A stretch of DNA of 64,000 bases, from NCBI GenBank assembly GCA_037176725.1, contig JAZBRS010000054.1:17874001-17938000 (forward strand), written 5' to 3'. The stretch is from Posidonia oceanica (Eukaryota; Streptophyta; Magnoliopsida; Alismatales; Posidoniaceae). A program made the position numbers and the translations under genes. Positions 20,585 through 31,430 of the stretch are shown in pieces. The notes beneath the pieces were generated by a model. That model ran no database searches. It worked only from the letters and a program-made list of their open reading frames with translations, and was not told the origin of the DNA. Numbering within the stretch: the stretch's first letter is position 1; every line of letters starts with the position of its first letter.

Positions 20585-23258
20585 TTAACCACTGCCCTCA
20601 GTCGGGTTCAGTGGAACTTTGCACCTCCCTTCCCAGATGCGGGGGTTACCTGAGGGGTGATTGTGGAAGTCTGCCCCTGGCGTTAAGTAGTCAGGTGTTT
20701 GTGGCGCATGTTCTTGTCTTTCTTTTGGTTTGTGCCCAGTTCTTGCTTTCAGAGGATCAGAGTCGGACTCGTTCTGACCTGTTCCAGGCGATGTGCCCCT
20801 GGTGGCTTTGTTTTGGAGTGAGGTTATCAGGTGTCCTCCTCCTCTTGAAGTGTGGCTACCGATGTGCTCTGTAGTAACCTCTCGTTCATGAACACAGTGC
20901 TCATGACTGCCCTTAGTGTGTCCTCTTGTAGGATCGGATGGTTTGGGAGGAGGATCAGCTCTTGCTTGTGCTGCTTGTAGAGCTTGGCAGAGTGAACTGA
21001 GTGCAGCTTCTGCTTTATACCAGTCTAAATCCGCATACTCATCGTAGATGGGTGACTGGCTTTCCTGAATTATGTCCTGGAACATCTGAGAGTCCACTGC
21101 CTTTTCATTGCACCAGTCTGGGTCAATGTACTCATCATAGATGGGTGAGCAGCCTTCCTTTGTTAAGTCCTGGAGTACATGGGAATCAAGGTCCCCTTTG
21201 CTAGATGGGCTCTGCCCTGGATCTGCTGGTATGCACTGGATGGACGCGAACTCAGCCCGAGCAGCTGATAAGATGATCTTTGCATCTGCATGATCTACTC
21301 GGTAGTTGAACAAGGGCTCTTGATGTATCTGCATCACTTGTTGGTCCCCTTGTTGAGCCGCCTTTAGTCTGGCTTTGAGCTCAAACCACATGATCCCACC
21401 CTTGTCATTAAGATTGTGTATCTTGTCTTTAACAGTGAAGCATTCTTCAAGGGTGTGTCCATTGTTCTGATGATAAGGGCAGTGCTTGGCCATACTAGCG
21501 TTTGGATAGCTTGGACTGGGCTCGGGGAGCTACAGATCTCCACTCTCAACCAGCATCCTGAATGTATCGGGGATTGATTCAGGAAGCGGAGGATAGTTTT
21601 GCCTCTAAGGGTCTTTGTAGTTTCATGGAGGAGGAACGCTGTGATAGTTCCTCTGCCGCTGTTGTTGCCCCTGGTATCTTTGTTGGGCATGTACTTGATA
21701 ATCAGGTGGCTGTTGTTGGTGCTGCATTGACTGCACTAACTACCCCTGGTACTGTGCTGATTGGCTCAGGTACTACTCTGGCTGATACTGGGTTAGTTGC
21801 CCTTTGGCCAGGAGTGATTGCTCAGACTGGTATTGGCCCTTCTCCTTCTGCTGGATTGAGACCTGTGCCATGTTACCAGTGATCCCTTCAAGTGTATAGC
21901 CAGTGCCCTTCTTTTTGCCCCTTCCCTCGAGCTCTAAGAATGGTAGATCCTCTTTGTGACGATGGATCCTTCCAGTGCGTTTGTGTAGCTAAGGGTATGT
22001 TCGGAGGTCACTCATTAGTAGCCCTATTCTGAGTGCTCCTGTAGCGTTCCAGGCGATGATCTCGACTGCTTGGCTTTCAGGAATATAACATCTAGACCTT
22101 GCAGCCATGTCTCTCAATCTGCTTGCAAAAGTAGCAAACTCCTCATCAGGTTTCATCTTTTCAGCGAGGAGGTCGCTCATTGTAGGCTCATGTTGGATGC
22201 GATGGACGTATTGGCACAGAAATTTCTCCTGGACCATCCTGAAGTCACTGAGATCACATGTTGTGAGCGTGTTGAACCACCCCAGTGCTTCTCCTTCCAA
22301 GCTCTTAAAGAAGAGGTATATTATAAGCCCGTTGTCGTATTGATAGGGCAGAGCATCCATGGCGAATGTGGCTAGATGGCTTCTTGGATCCTCTGTTCCA
22401 CTGTATTTTCTTCATTTTTGGCATTTTGAATCCAAGTGGAAGAACAAAATGAGGAAATTAAGAAGTGTCGAACCCTATCGACGCTTTATGCGTAACTCCC
22501 GCCTCTGTTAGTGCCTTAGAAATCATCCTTTTGATGTCCTATCCTGGCATGGCTTGTTGTCCCTGGTTTAGATGCCCATGTGTTTGGTGGTAGGATGGTG
22601 ATAGAGGGTTGTATGGTAGAAAGAAGGGTTGGGTTTGATGTGGAGTGTGGTATGAATGTGTGTTAGCGGAAGTTTGTTGTGGATGGAAGAACGATGATGG
22701 AAGTGGAGTAGGGTAGTATTGTGTATTAGCGGGAGATTGTAGTATGTATTGGGTTGTATATGGCGGAGTTGGATGGATGTAAGGGTAGGTTGGTGTTGCA
22801 TGGTATTGTGTGAATGAATTTTGAGTAGAGAAGTTCGTAGTGGGGCTTGGTGGCATTTTGTATGCGTAGGCGTGAGTGGGCGTGGTTAATGGTTTTTGGT
22901 GAGGGTTTAGGAAAGAAGGTTGGTGGGCGAATGGAATTTGCGGGTTCCTAAACGAGGGGTGGTGGTGTGCCAATGGTCGATAGATCTCATTAGCCGCTTC
23001 CTCAGATTGATAGGGAGCGGTCGTTGTAGGCACTACTTGAGAGGTTACCCCGGGAATTGTATGCTTAAACGGGGTACTCCGAGGTCGGGAGTGGCTTATT
23101 TCTCTTTCTTTTTCAAATGATTGGCCCATCGCTTGCGAGAAATTAGGGGTCTCTGGCTCCTCTGTTTGTGAAGTTGAAGCTCTGAATAAGAACCCATGTG
23201 AGCCTAAACTTTGTTGTGCCATGGAGGTAGAGGTTGACGATGTGCCACCGAATTCCAT
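20585..23258 (-). pseudogene. gag: Gag-like region of C, interrupted
   Basis: Read on the minus strand. An N-terminal proline-, tyrosine- and histidine-rich segment (23258 to 22539) is followed by a capsid-like segment (22360 to 21989: LEGEALGWFNTL, EKFLCQYVHRI, ATFASRLRDMAARS) and then a Q-rich stretch. A 302-codon C-terminal frame (21493 to 20585) starts with a zinc-knuckle-like CPYHQNNGHTLEEC. That wording is typical of Tat/Ogre gag proteins. Frame changes at about 22400-22540 and in-frame stops in 21500-21990 break it, for example a TAG in ESGDL-stop-LPEP. The tail contains two copies of SPIYDEY, about 30 residues apart. No protease follows. Confidence 0.8.
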
Positions 23259-24597
23259 TACAAGGTTTGCTTTTTTCTCTCTTTTTCTTTTGTCTTTTGT
23301 CTTTTGTCTTTTTCTTTTTTCCTCAGACTATTACAAACTATTACAAGAGATTGAAGAAGAAGAAATTACAGACTCGATACACTAGTTAATATAGACTTGA
23401 TTAAATGGAAGTGAAAATATCAGTAAGTAGCTGCTGCTTTGATGTTTCTGCAACTTGTTAATGGAGATAAACAAATCCCTACAAACAAGGCACACTGAAT
23501 GGATTGTTTCCCTGTAGTCGCCTCTGTGACAGGCGGCCAAACGAATCGCCGGTTTACTGGGGGGCTGAGCGAGGTGCCTTCTGAACAGGCGACTATGCCT
23601 CTTATTCAGTCAGCAAACTGGGTCTGTCTTGGACAGACCACGCAATAGTCAGGAAAGAAAAGAATACAAGTTGCAGGCAGATCGCTGTTTTTACTGTTTA
23701 GGTGGTTAGTTAGTTAATTAATTAGTTAAACCTGTGTGTTTATACTGAATGGGATTTGTTGGCTTATAGGTACTCCTCCTTGACCTTCCTTAGGGTCCAC
23801 CAAGAGGGCCTAGATGGGGGGCTTGTCTCTCTAAAGAGGGACCCTCCACCTAGGATTCTGTCCTTAGGCTCGGTACTTAATCAAACCACAAAACAGTAAA
23901 TAAACATAAAAGATTAAAATGCAAGTATCTACTAAGGGTTATTTTTGACTCAGGGAGAAGGAGGAGTCAAAAATAACTACTTAGAACACTTCAAGATCTT
24001 GATCTAGCTATCACAATTAACACTGAGTATGGGAGAGCGACTTGCATTGGCCCTAGTTCGCTCAGGTTAATTGTTCTAACTAGAGGATGATTTCGTTAAG
24101 GAACTTTTACTTTAATATATAAATGAATTAGTTTCCACCTTAAGGGTGGACAAAAGTAAATCTAGAAATAGTTAAAAAAACTAAAACACAGTGGACAGGA
24201 AGAATTGTTTTTAATTTTTTTTATGCTACTGCAGATTTAAAAATACAGCACAAATTACGAAAAAACAGTAATAATCTGCAGTGTAAACAGACTCAGGATG
24301 TGTCACCCGTTAGAGTGGCGCTCCTGTCAGTCGCCACCTATAAGAGCGACTTGGACAGGCGCTCCTTGGATGGGCGGCTCAGTGCCAAAGTCTCTTGACC
24401 TTAGTAAAATAGTCCCAACTGTCGAAGCCAGGGGTTTTACTAACGTCAGAAACAGTAAAAAAAAACAACAAATAAGTTTGGGGTATCGTGAAAAACCTAC
24501 TCGCACGATTGCCAAACTGAAAACGATACTTAGATCTACAAAATAAAAGGGAAGAAGGAAAGGAATTTGCTTACATTACATGGAGGTTGGCCACTTT
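23259..24597 (-). other. 5' leader of C with inverted-repeat units
   Basis: Region between the 5' LTR and gag on the minus strand. It carries a triplet of 29-bp-type units at about 23513-23597 (GTAGTCGCC-N9-GGCGGCC and AGGTGCC-N9-GGCGACT among them) and a further group at about 24309-24390. A TGG after the LTR (TGGCCAACCTCCATG, near 24579-24593) is the only primer-site candidate, and I do not recognise its tRNA. No coding sequence is supported. Confidence 0.55.
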
Positions 24598-26204
24598 TGT
24601 GGATGTGGATTTTGGGGGGGTGTTTAAGAAGATGACTGCGCCTCCACGTACGTCGTCAACTTTTGTTGTGATCGCCACTCGCCTTTGGGTAGACAAGACA
24701 CCTGGGGGGAGATGATGAAGCTGTGAGTACTCGAATCACTGGATCGACGGCAGGATGTCGTCCAGCGGCTCCTTCATGTTATGTAAGTAATTTCCTTTCC
24801 TTCAAAATAAATGAGAATAAAAGATGTAGATTAGTTCAAGTGTAGTAAGTGTTAATAGAAGTAGATAGAAAATAACATAAGCAATTAAACCTAATACTAA
24901 CCGGGGGTTGTTCCCCGCATGCATATGCTATGGGTCCTATGCTAAGGAATGCAATATGAGATAAAAAGATTGGAAGATACTCCCTTCACCTTCGTGCTGT
25001 TTGCAGTGGAGTAGAAGTGGAGGCACGGTCGGAGCTCTGGCTTGGCTCGAGATCTCTGGAATCGTAGTTGGGGTTATAGTGATCTCTGGGATCTTGGGCT
25101 TCTCTCTGGATTGAGGGTGGAGGCTAGGGTTTCTGGTTTCGAAACTCTAGTTATTTGAAGGTGGGAGCTCAAAATCTTGAAACCTACAGAAGATCTCTTT
25201 CTGACCTGACTGAGGGGGCTCTCTCTCTAGAAATGACCGGGGAATTTCTCTCTCCAAAGTTCCGATCGTCAAAACACTGGCCTAGGGGGTCTATTTATAG
25301 ACTCTAGGGGTGTAAGGATGGTTGGAGTTCAGAAAATTCTAGAAAAATGGCAGTTAGTTTGAGTCGCCGCTTGTAGCGGCGCCTAAAACTAGCAATCGCT
25401 TGGTCAAAGTGTGGGAAGACCGGGAACGAGACCACGATAGTTAGTCGCCGATTGAGTTGGCGCCTAACAGTTGGGGTGATCGTGTGAAATAACCATAGAA
25501 AAGAGGTTCGAAGGAGACCACGATTGTTAGTCGCCGCATGTAGTGGCGCCTAATGGTCAAGGATCGTGGGGAAGACCGAGGCTGTTCCACAACCATCTAG
25601 TCGCCTGCTAAGATGGCGTCTATAGCTTGAGGGGTTAGTGGGAATTGACCGTGGAAAAGCAACTGCCAGAGCGGTTATGACTTGTTAGTCGCCCCTTTGG
25701 ATGACGTCTACCATAGTCGCCTGATGATGGGGTGCCTATCCGGGTCAACTCCTCAGTTGGCTACAAAGTAGCTCGCCTGTTGGAAGGACGTCTGTCTTAG
25801 TCGTCTCCTTAAATGGCGCCTTTGATGGTCGCCTCCTCAGCTGGCAACTAATAAGCTCAGGTCATTTCCAGCCCTATTTTCCAAGTTTTGGCCAGAGAAA
25901 TAAGATAGAAGGCCGGGAAACTGCAGATAGTCTATGAAATCAAGAAGGCATCTCTGTTAACTCAAATCTGCCACAAATCTGAGTAGAAATAAAGGATATT
26001 CAGGGTACTCGGACTTGCCACGAGTCTGAGTGAGTTGGCTCTGCCACAGCTAACAACCTGAGTCAAGGTAGGATCAAGTGATGCTTGAAGAAATCAAGGA
26101 AGATCTAGAAAATGTGTCGTTAAGCTTTAGACATGTGATCTTTGGTACCTCAGAAGTCCCTGTCCTTTATGAAATCTGAGAAATGTGAAAATGGGATATC
26201 TACA
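24598..26204 (-). repeat. 5' LTR of C
   Basis: Reverse-orientation LTR next to the leader and gag. It is followed at 26205-26209 by the target duplicate GCATC. It holds the same inverted-repeat array as the other LTR at 25359-25851. The last roughly 100 bases (26100-26204) carry more changes against the other LTR than the rest. Confidence 0.92.
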
Positions 26205-26420
26205 GCATCGCTTGCATCGTTTTCCACGCCGCCTTCGCATTGCTTGCATCGTTTTCTGCACCGCCTTCGCATCGTTTTCCACGCCGCTTTCACATTATTT
26301 GCATCATTTTTCACGTCTGCGTTTGTTTTCCTTTGCATATCGTCCGCATTGCACCGTTTTTTGTGTCCACTTTTGCTTTATCCTTTGCATGTTGCTTGCA
26401 TTGCATGGTTTTCCCTGCTA
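26205..26420 (+). repeat. Degenerate minisatellite of D, right part
   Basis: Continues the repeats of 16425-16600 after the insertion of C, with variants of TTGCATCGTTTTCC and ACGCCGCCTTCGCAT. The 148-, 114- and 71-codon frames here come from the repeat and are not genes. Confidence 0.75.
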
Positions 26421-27039
26421 TTTTTTTATTGCCTGCATTTGCATTACGGCAGTGATGCTTACTACCTATGTGTTCTCACGAACCAGGCCTTGCCCGTTTG
26501 GAACCCTTGTAGCGTTGCAGAGCCTATAGGTTGCACATTTAATTCCCCCCTGCATAACTTTCAAGTACTTAGGCATTTAAAGCATTAGGCATGCATTGCT
26601 TCTATTGCCTTATGGCGTACAGTAAGAGGCTAGCAATTGTCGACATTTTTGCATTTGCAAGTGAGAATGCCTAAAAAGACTGATTCCTCGGGCGTGTCGG
26701 GGGTGTCTAACACCTTCCCCGTACATAACAGGAGTCCTTACCCTTCTCTATGCCGCATCGACCTTGTGTCGCGCATTTGCATTGCTTTCGCATGCTTTCT
26801 AATTGCATTTTACTTTCCTTGTATCTTCTTTACCTGTTTTTCCTAGTTTTTTCCGGTTTTAATAAAATTAGGTGGCAACTCCCTTTCTTTCTTTTTCCCT
26901 TTGATTTCGTCCCTATTTTCGGTGTCTTTTGAGTCGAGTTTCCTCCTCAGATTCACCCGCATATAATGACCCTAGTTCCGATCGGTGCACGTGAGCTTTG
27001 GCATCGTACATGGATGATCCGAATTTCAGGAGTACTATA

Positions 27040-27482
27040 GGAGCCAAGATCCAATCCTAAATTATCATATTCCCAAATGTCCATCTACACCAATTAGGGA
27101 AAAACTTAGTTTTTCTTGGTTTTTTTAGTCTTTTAGTTTCCAACATTAGCTCAAGTGGGGTATTGCTATTCCATTTTATGCAATCCTTAACTCATCCCAA
27201 ATGATTGGCTTGATTCTCATCTTACCCTAATGTATTTTTAAAATTCTAATCTCTTAAAGGACAAGGATTCATAATAATTTAACAAAACTCACCATAAAAC
27301 CAAAAATCAGATTCTAAACTTCAACAACAAAAGAGCAACCTCTAATAGATCGGTTATCACAAAAAGTAGGCCCAATCCAAACACAATGGGCGCCTCCTAG
27401 GCGCCTCTGGCATCCCATGGGTGGCAAAAATGCCTGGAAAGATCGCCAGTGAAGCGCGCCGGCGAATCCCGCCACCTAGTGC
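27040..27482 (-). repeat. Block A remainder after D
   Basis: Begins with the duplicated GGAGC and continues inverted block A to its GC-rich header, stopping within CCTAGTG. It shares private variants with 59279-59759, such as GGCGATCTTT and the CTTGGTTTTTT phrase (inverted there), and both carry a D insertion at the same place. The sequence after 27482 belongs to element E1. Confidence 0.85.
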
Positions 27483-28080
27483 CATGCCCTGCAGTCTCTG
27501 GGCAGTGTCCATCAGCTGCTGGTACTGCATCTCAGGGGACCCGTTAGTAGGTATGCTGAGTTGCAGGACCGGCAGAGGACCAGAATTAAGCGGTTGGGAC
27601 GCAGATTGTCCAAGAGGTGGAGGTCCTAGGGCGTAATTCGCCGCAGCAGGGTGAGTGTCAAAAGTGACATTACCCTGGGGGGAGGAGTCAGTGGTGTCTC
27701 CGGAGCGCGGGCGGCGGTTACCAAGATAGTCTCAACAATCGGGTCTAGTGGAGCCTGCCACTGCCCCACAGAATAAGAAGGCGGCAGCTGTACCAGAGAA
27801 GGAGACGCTGGCACAGAGGGAGTGTATGCGGGAACCGAAAGGACCAAAAGAGGAGCCGCCTCCGGGGCAACAAGGACTCGGGAGTCACCAGCAAACTAGG
27901 CCATTGCTGACCGAGAACGGGTGATCACAGGGCTGTGAGAAGGAGCAAGAGGACGAATCCTAGGAGGAGCTATGTTCGCTGAAGCGAAGTAGCTCAGAAG
28001 GGAGGATGATTAGAAGTAGGGGTCACAGCAGGGGTGTCAGCAAGAGAAGACACTCAAGCTCCAGCTAAGGAACTTGCTGA
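27483..28080 (-). pseudogene. N-terminal gag-like remnant of E1
   Basis: Minus-strand sequence with a proline/serine-rich frame (27847 to 27626: PAYTPSVPASPSLVQLPPSY, then YSVGQWQAPLDP), preceded by NIAPPR at about 27978-27960. E2 shows the same order at 63737-64000 (ATAGCTCCTCCTAGG, then the GGGGCATTGG region). Stops and frame changes occur in both copies, so neither shows an intact start. An N-terminal gag segment is the best guess, from position and from homology between the two elements. Confidence 0.6.
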
Positions 28081-28192
28081 CAGATCTCTACGCGAAGAGC
28101 AAACAAAATCAAGGGATTAGAACCCGAAAGTAAAAGCAAATGTGTTAGTGTATGATATGAATGCAGATGCGTGCTTTCTAGCATGCACTCCC

Positions 28193-28444
28193 TCACCAAT
28201 CTAGGGTGTCTTGGTAGGCAGTGTACTTCGGATGCTCAGGGGTGTACGGGTCACCGACTCGACTAGAAAAAAGTAGGTCCCACGTCTTAAACCTGGCCCA
28301 AAACTCAGGTGGTGACATAGTGGTGCGTAGGTGGCCTTGACCCTGCCAGAAGCATGGGTGGTACCCTCTACTAACACCAACACGGCCCGCTGACAAGGGG
28401 GGACAGACCGATCTACTTACTCCACACCAAAGCGTTGGAAGCAA
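28193..28444 (-). other. Conserved leader segment of E1, possible upstream ORF remnant
   Basis: An 83-codon minus-strand frame ending in a segment with SPPEFWARF and SRVGDPYTPEHP. The matching part of E2 (63330-63500) keeps the words PELWARV and DRVGDLHT but has a stop between them. Conservation of the wording between two old copies hints at former coding. Ogre elements are known to carry an extra ORF before gag, and this could be a trace of it, or part of gag. Confidence 0.4.
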
Positions 28445-28599
28445 GAGACCGGGACTATCCTTCTCAGACTGTAGGTGGACTCAGATGAGAAGAATGCATG
28501 CCCTATATGATGTTTTATGCAAATGCTTTGCGTTTTATCTTGCGCATTTTATTAACTCAAGGGGGTGCAGGTGAGTTTGTAGTCTCTAGTTGCTCCTAG

Positions 28600-29061
28600 A
28601 AGTTCTTTTTACTTGCCGTTTTTAGTTAGCCATGGGGGAAGCAATCAGTTTCTAATTGTCCTTAGACTTAATGCAAAAGGGGAAGAAAATCACCCAGATA
28701 TGGCAAGCAGACAGCACACATCACAGCAAAAGGCAGGGGCATGGCATGTGTATGTGTGTGTAAGCATGATAGTGAAAGAAAAGCACTTATCATAGCAAAA
28801 AGCAGGTATACATAGCATGTGCAGGTGCAGTGGCATTGCATTGGTGTAAAAGGAAGCATTCATCATACAAAAAGCATGCATGGTGTGCCAAGCAAGTATT
28901 TAGACATGGGATGCAAGCAAATGAAGCAGCGCAGGCAATCATAGCATAAAGTAGGTAAATAACCAAGCAAGCAGGTAAGCAAGTAAAGCAGGCAGAAGCA
29001 AAAGGCAAGCAAAACACCCAAGCAAGAGGCGAGAAGGCCAAGGCGAAAGCCGGAGTATAGC
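28600..29061 (-). repeat. Low-complexity leader of E1
   Basis: Repeated GCAAGCA, GGCATG and AAGCA words (CTTGCTTGC on the minus strand). E2 has the same character at 62690-62830. The 60-114 codon frames here are by-products. Confidence 0.6.
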
Positions 29062-29079
29062 TCCCCAGCGGAGTTACCA
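29062..29079 (-). other. Primer binding site of E1 (Ogre type)
   Basis: Minus strand reads TGGTAACTCCGCTGGGGA, one base after the LTR end ATTACTACA. E2 has TGGCGACTCCGCTGGGGA. From memory this is the tRNA-Arg type reported for Ogre elements. Confidence 0.8.
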
Positions 29080-29689
29080 CTGTAGTAATCTTGAATTCTG
29101 ATCGTCCATGCACATTACCAAAGCTTGTGTGCACCCATCAAAATAGGCTCACTATATGCGGCTAGATTCGAGGCGAGAACTCGACTCGAAAATGCTGGCA
29201 AAAGAAAAGAAAAGAAGTGATAAGACAATTCGGAGTCGCCACCGGGTCTATTGAATTGGAAGACAAGGAAAACCAGAGATTAAGCATGAAAAGACATGCA
29301 AAACCGGATGCAAGGAGGGGCAAAGGGATGCAACGCTAATCTAAGCTATGCTATGCTACTATGCTATGGTATGCTATGGTATGACTCAAGCCTAAGATAA
29401 AGGAAAGGTCGATGCGAGTCAAGAGAAAGGGCAAGGACTCCTATTACGCACGGAGAAGGTGTTAGGCACCCCCGATACGTCCGAGAGTCGGTCATTCTTA
29501 GGCAATCTCGCACTATGTAGGGAATTGCTAGCCTAATGCCTAAATGCCATACATGCTTACCTGCTATGCATTGGAAATAAACGTGCTATCTAAGTGCTCA
29601 GCTACGCTGCTAGTGTTCCGAACTGGGTGGACCCTAGTTCGTGAGAACTCCTAAGCAGTAAGCATCACAGCCCTATATGCAGATGCAAG

Positions 29690-29945
29690 CAATAAAGCAA
29701 AACGGCGGGAAAACCAAGCAATGCAAGCGACAGGCATGCGATAAAACAAAACAGGTGTGGAAAACGGTGCGAGAATGCGGAAAACAAGGCAAGGTGCGCA
29801 ACATGATGCAAAAGGCGGAAAGCGATGCAGAAGGGGTGCGGAAAACCATGCAAAGGAGCGAGAAGCGATGCAAAAATGCAGAAAACGAGGTAAAGTGCGA
29901 AAAACGAGGCAAAGCGGGGTGCAAAATCAGAACAAAAGGGGCGGG
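29690..29945 (-). repeat. Degenerate minisatellite in the E1 LTR
   Basis: Repeats of GCGGAAAACGATGCAAA-like words about 30 bp long. It lies in the same LTR region as the minisatellite of D and reads as its complement, so it is an inherited trait of these LTRs. Confidence 0.6.
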
Positions 29946-30049
29946 CAACATGCATTAGGGTAACAGCAAACCAAAGAAGCGAAAAAGTGCGAAAAACAGC
30001 AAACGACGTGAAATCAGTGCTTTAAAATGGCTATCAGCCATCTGCAAGT

Positions 30050-30107
30050 ATTGGACGCTGGCAACACTAGCGTCCAATGTTGGACGCTGGCAGAGTCGGC
30101 GTCCAAC
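30050..30107 (-). repeat. 29-bp inverted-repeat doublet, E1 cluster 7
   Basis: Two units of exactly 29 bp: ATTGGACGC-N11-GCGTCCAAT then GTTGGACGC-N11-GCGTCCAAC. Their junction forms a palindrome over the 18 bp GCGTCCAATGTTGGACGC. Confidence 0.85.
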
Positions 30108-30289
30108 ACCTACTGCAAACAGATAGCATGCAATTTTTGGTAAAACGATGCAAACTAGCTATATGGATGCAATACAAATGCAAAATGCAACTAAATGGGT
30201 GCTAGACATGTAGATCTATCCTAACAGAAGATCAGAGGAGGAATAAGAACAAGGGACATGCCAGAATCAAGGATCCAAACATGCAAGTT

Positions 30290-30347
30290 GTTCGACGTCT
30301 GTAAACTGGGCATCCAACGTTAGACGCCAGGGTGGCTGGCGTCCAAC
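30290..30347 (-). repeat. 29-bp inverted-repeat doublet, E1 cluster 6
   Basis: Decayed first unit (GTTCGACGT...GCATCCAAC) and a second GTTAGACGC-N11-GCGTCCAAC. Total 58 bp; it starts 240 bp from the previous cluster. Confidence 0.8.
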
Positions 30348-30520
30348 ACAGAACAGAAGACAGAGGAGAGAAGGGAGCATACAAGTGATAGAGGAGAGTT
30401 GGGATCATGCATTTGGACTTCTGGAGTTGAGCATGGAGCAAGCAAGCAAACAGGGGATGTATAAAATAAGCAATCAAACCTTACCTATGCTGAGTGCCAG
30501 GCCAGAGGCACAACCAGGGT

Positions 30521-30578
30521 GTTGGACGCGAGCTAGGTTAGCGTCCAACGTTGGACGCCAACACCAGCAGCGTACAAC
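30521..30578 (-). repeat. 29-bp inverted-repeat doublet, E1 cluster 5
   Basis: GTTGGACGC-N11-GCGTCCAAC twice, the second ending GCGTACAAC. Total 58 bp. The spacers differ in sequence. Confidence 0.85.
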
Positions 30579-30750
30579 GCTCTGGGAGGCACAACACACA
30601 AAAAGCACGCACAAAAACAAGCAAATAATTCAAAGAAAATAAATAACAGTTGCTGAAGAAGCTAGGCATGCATAAGAACATAGGGAATAAACAAATAAGC
30701 AAAATCAGAGAGGCATGCAAGTTTTAAACAAATGCATGAGAAGCCAGGAC

Positions 30751-30808
30751 GTTGGACGCTAGAGCCAGCAGCGTCCAACGTTGGACGCTGAAGGCTCTGA
30801 CGTCCAAC
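30751..30808 (-). repeat. 29-bp inverted-repeat doublet, E1 cluster 4
   Basis: Two units of 29 bp joined by the perfect palindrome GCGTCCAACGTTGGACGC; the second ends ACGTCCAAC. Confidence 0.85.
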
Positions 30809-31134
30809 GACCCAGACCAGCAGACTTACCTGTTCTAAAGGGGGAGCTCAGCTCTACCCCACCTAGATGCATGCAACCGCATTAAGAACATGTAGGAAAC
30901 TAACAAGAGCATGCAAAGGAGGCATTCATTCCAAAGGAACTAAGCAAAGAGGAGACATGCATAAGAACCTAGGATCTAAACATGCAAAAAAGAAAGCATG
31001 CAACTTGCAAAGGCCTAGCAAACCTAAACATGGGTGCCATAGTGGCCAAGCATCTCTAAGCAGGCATAGCTCACAAAATAATAACTAAAATATGCATGAG
31101 GTAGGCATGGAAGCAAAGCACAGCAAGCAGACAC

Positions 31135-31192
31135 GTTGGACGCTAGGTGAACCAGCGTCCAACGTTGGACGCGGCTCACCCTAGCGTCCAAC
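31135..31192 (-). repeat. 29-bp inverted-repeat doublet, E1 cluster 3
   Basis: Two perfect-stem units GTTGGACGC-N11-GCGTCCAAC in tandem, 58 bp in total. Confidence 0.85.
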
Positions 31193-31373
31193 ATAGGCAG
31201 GAGACAGATGGAACATTAAGCATGCTAAAAGGCTTCAAACAGGCATGGAATAAGTTAAAAAGCATGGCACAACATCAGGAAGCATTAAGGGAAGCATATG
31301 GCATATATTTGCAAAGAGGCATGCAAAGAAAAAGAATGGAAAGCATTCAAACAGAGGCAAAGCTAAGCAGGGT

Positions 31374-31430
31374 GTTGGACGCTGCTACGGCAGGCATCCA
31401 ACGTTGGACGCAGCAGTTGGTGCGTCCAAC
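31374..31430 (-). repeat. 29-bp inverted-repeat doublet, E1 cluster 2
   Basis: GTTGGACGC..GCATCCAAC then GTTGGACGC..GCGTCCAAC, 57 bp. A separate 21-bp hairpin with a 10-bp stem (TTGGACGTGA, one-base loop) follows at 31446-31466. Confidence 0.85.

Larger units (their letters stand above)
16601..26204 (-). mobile_element. C: gag-only Tat-type LTR retrotransposon nested in D
   Basis: Complete 9.6-kb element on the minus strand with LTRs of 1608 and 1607 bp (minus-strand ends TGTAGATATC and ATCCACA) and a GCATC target duplication. The internal 6.4 kb holds a gag-like region (20585-23258) and nothing resembling protease, reverse transcriptase, RNase H or integrase. This fits the class of non-autonomous LTR elements that keep only gag. 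I counted about 35-40 differences between the LTRs, roughly 98% identity, so insertion is recent compared with B1. LTR and leader carry many 29-bp inverted-repeat units of the same stem type as D, suggesting D or a relative as autonomous partner. Confidence 0.9.
14156..27039 (+). mobile_element. D: solo LTR of a Tat/Ogre-type element, interrupted by C
   Basis: Starts TGTAAACACCCCATTTTGAC and ends near GAGTACTATA, flanked by identical GGAGC. Without C and its target copy the LTR is 3275 bp, close to the 3329-bp LTR of E1. The last part (26420-27039) is homologous to the ends of E1 and E2 LTRs: the GGCGTGTCGGGGGTGTCTAA phrase, the TGAGTCGAGTTTCCTCC phrase and a CGATCGGTGCACGTGAGC phrase. No internal region is present, so the element was probably reduced by LTR-LTR recombination. 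The left part holds 29-bp inverted-repeat units and a GC-rich stretch (about 14450-15400) with an unsupported 246-codon frame. Confidence 0.88.

Noticed and set aside
28613..29134. Several 60-114 codon frames, some with cysteine-rich runs
   Set aside because: Products of GCAAGCA/CTTGCTTGC low-complexity leader sequence of E1; the E2 leader shows different frames.
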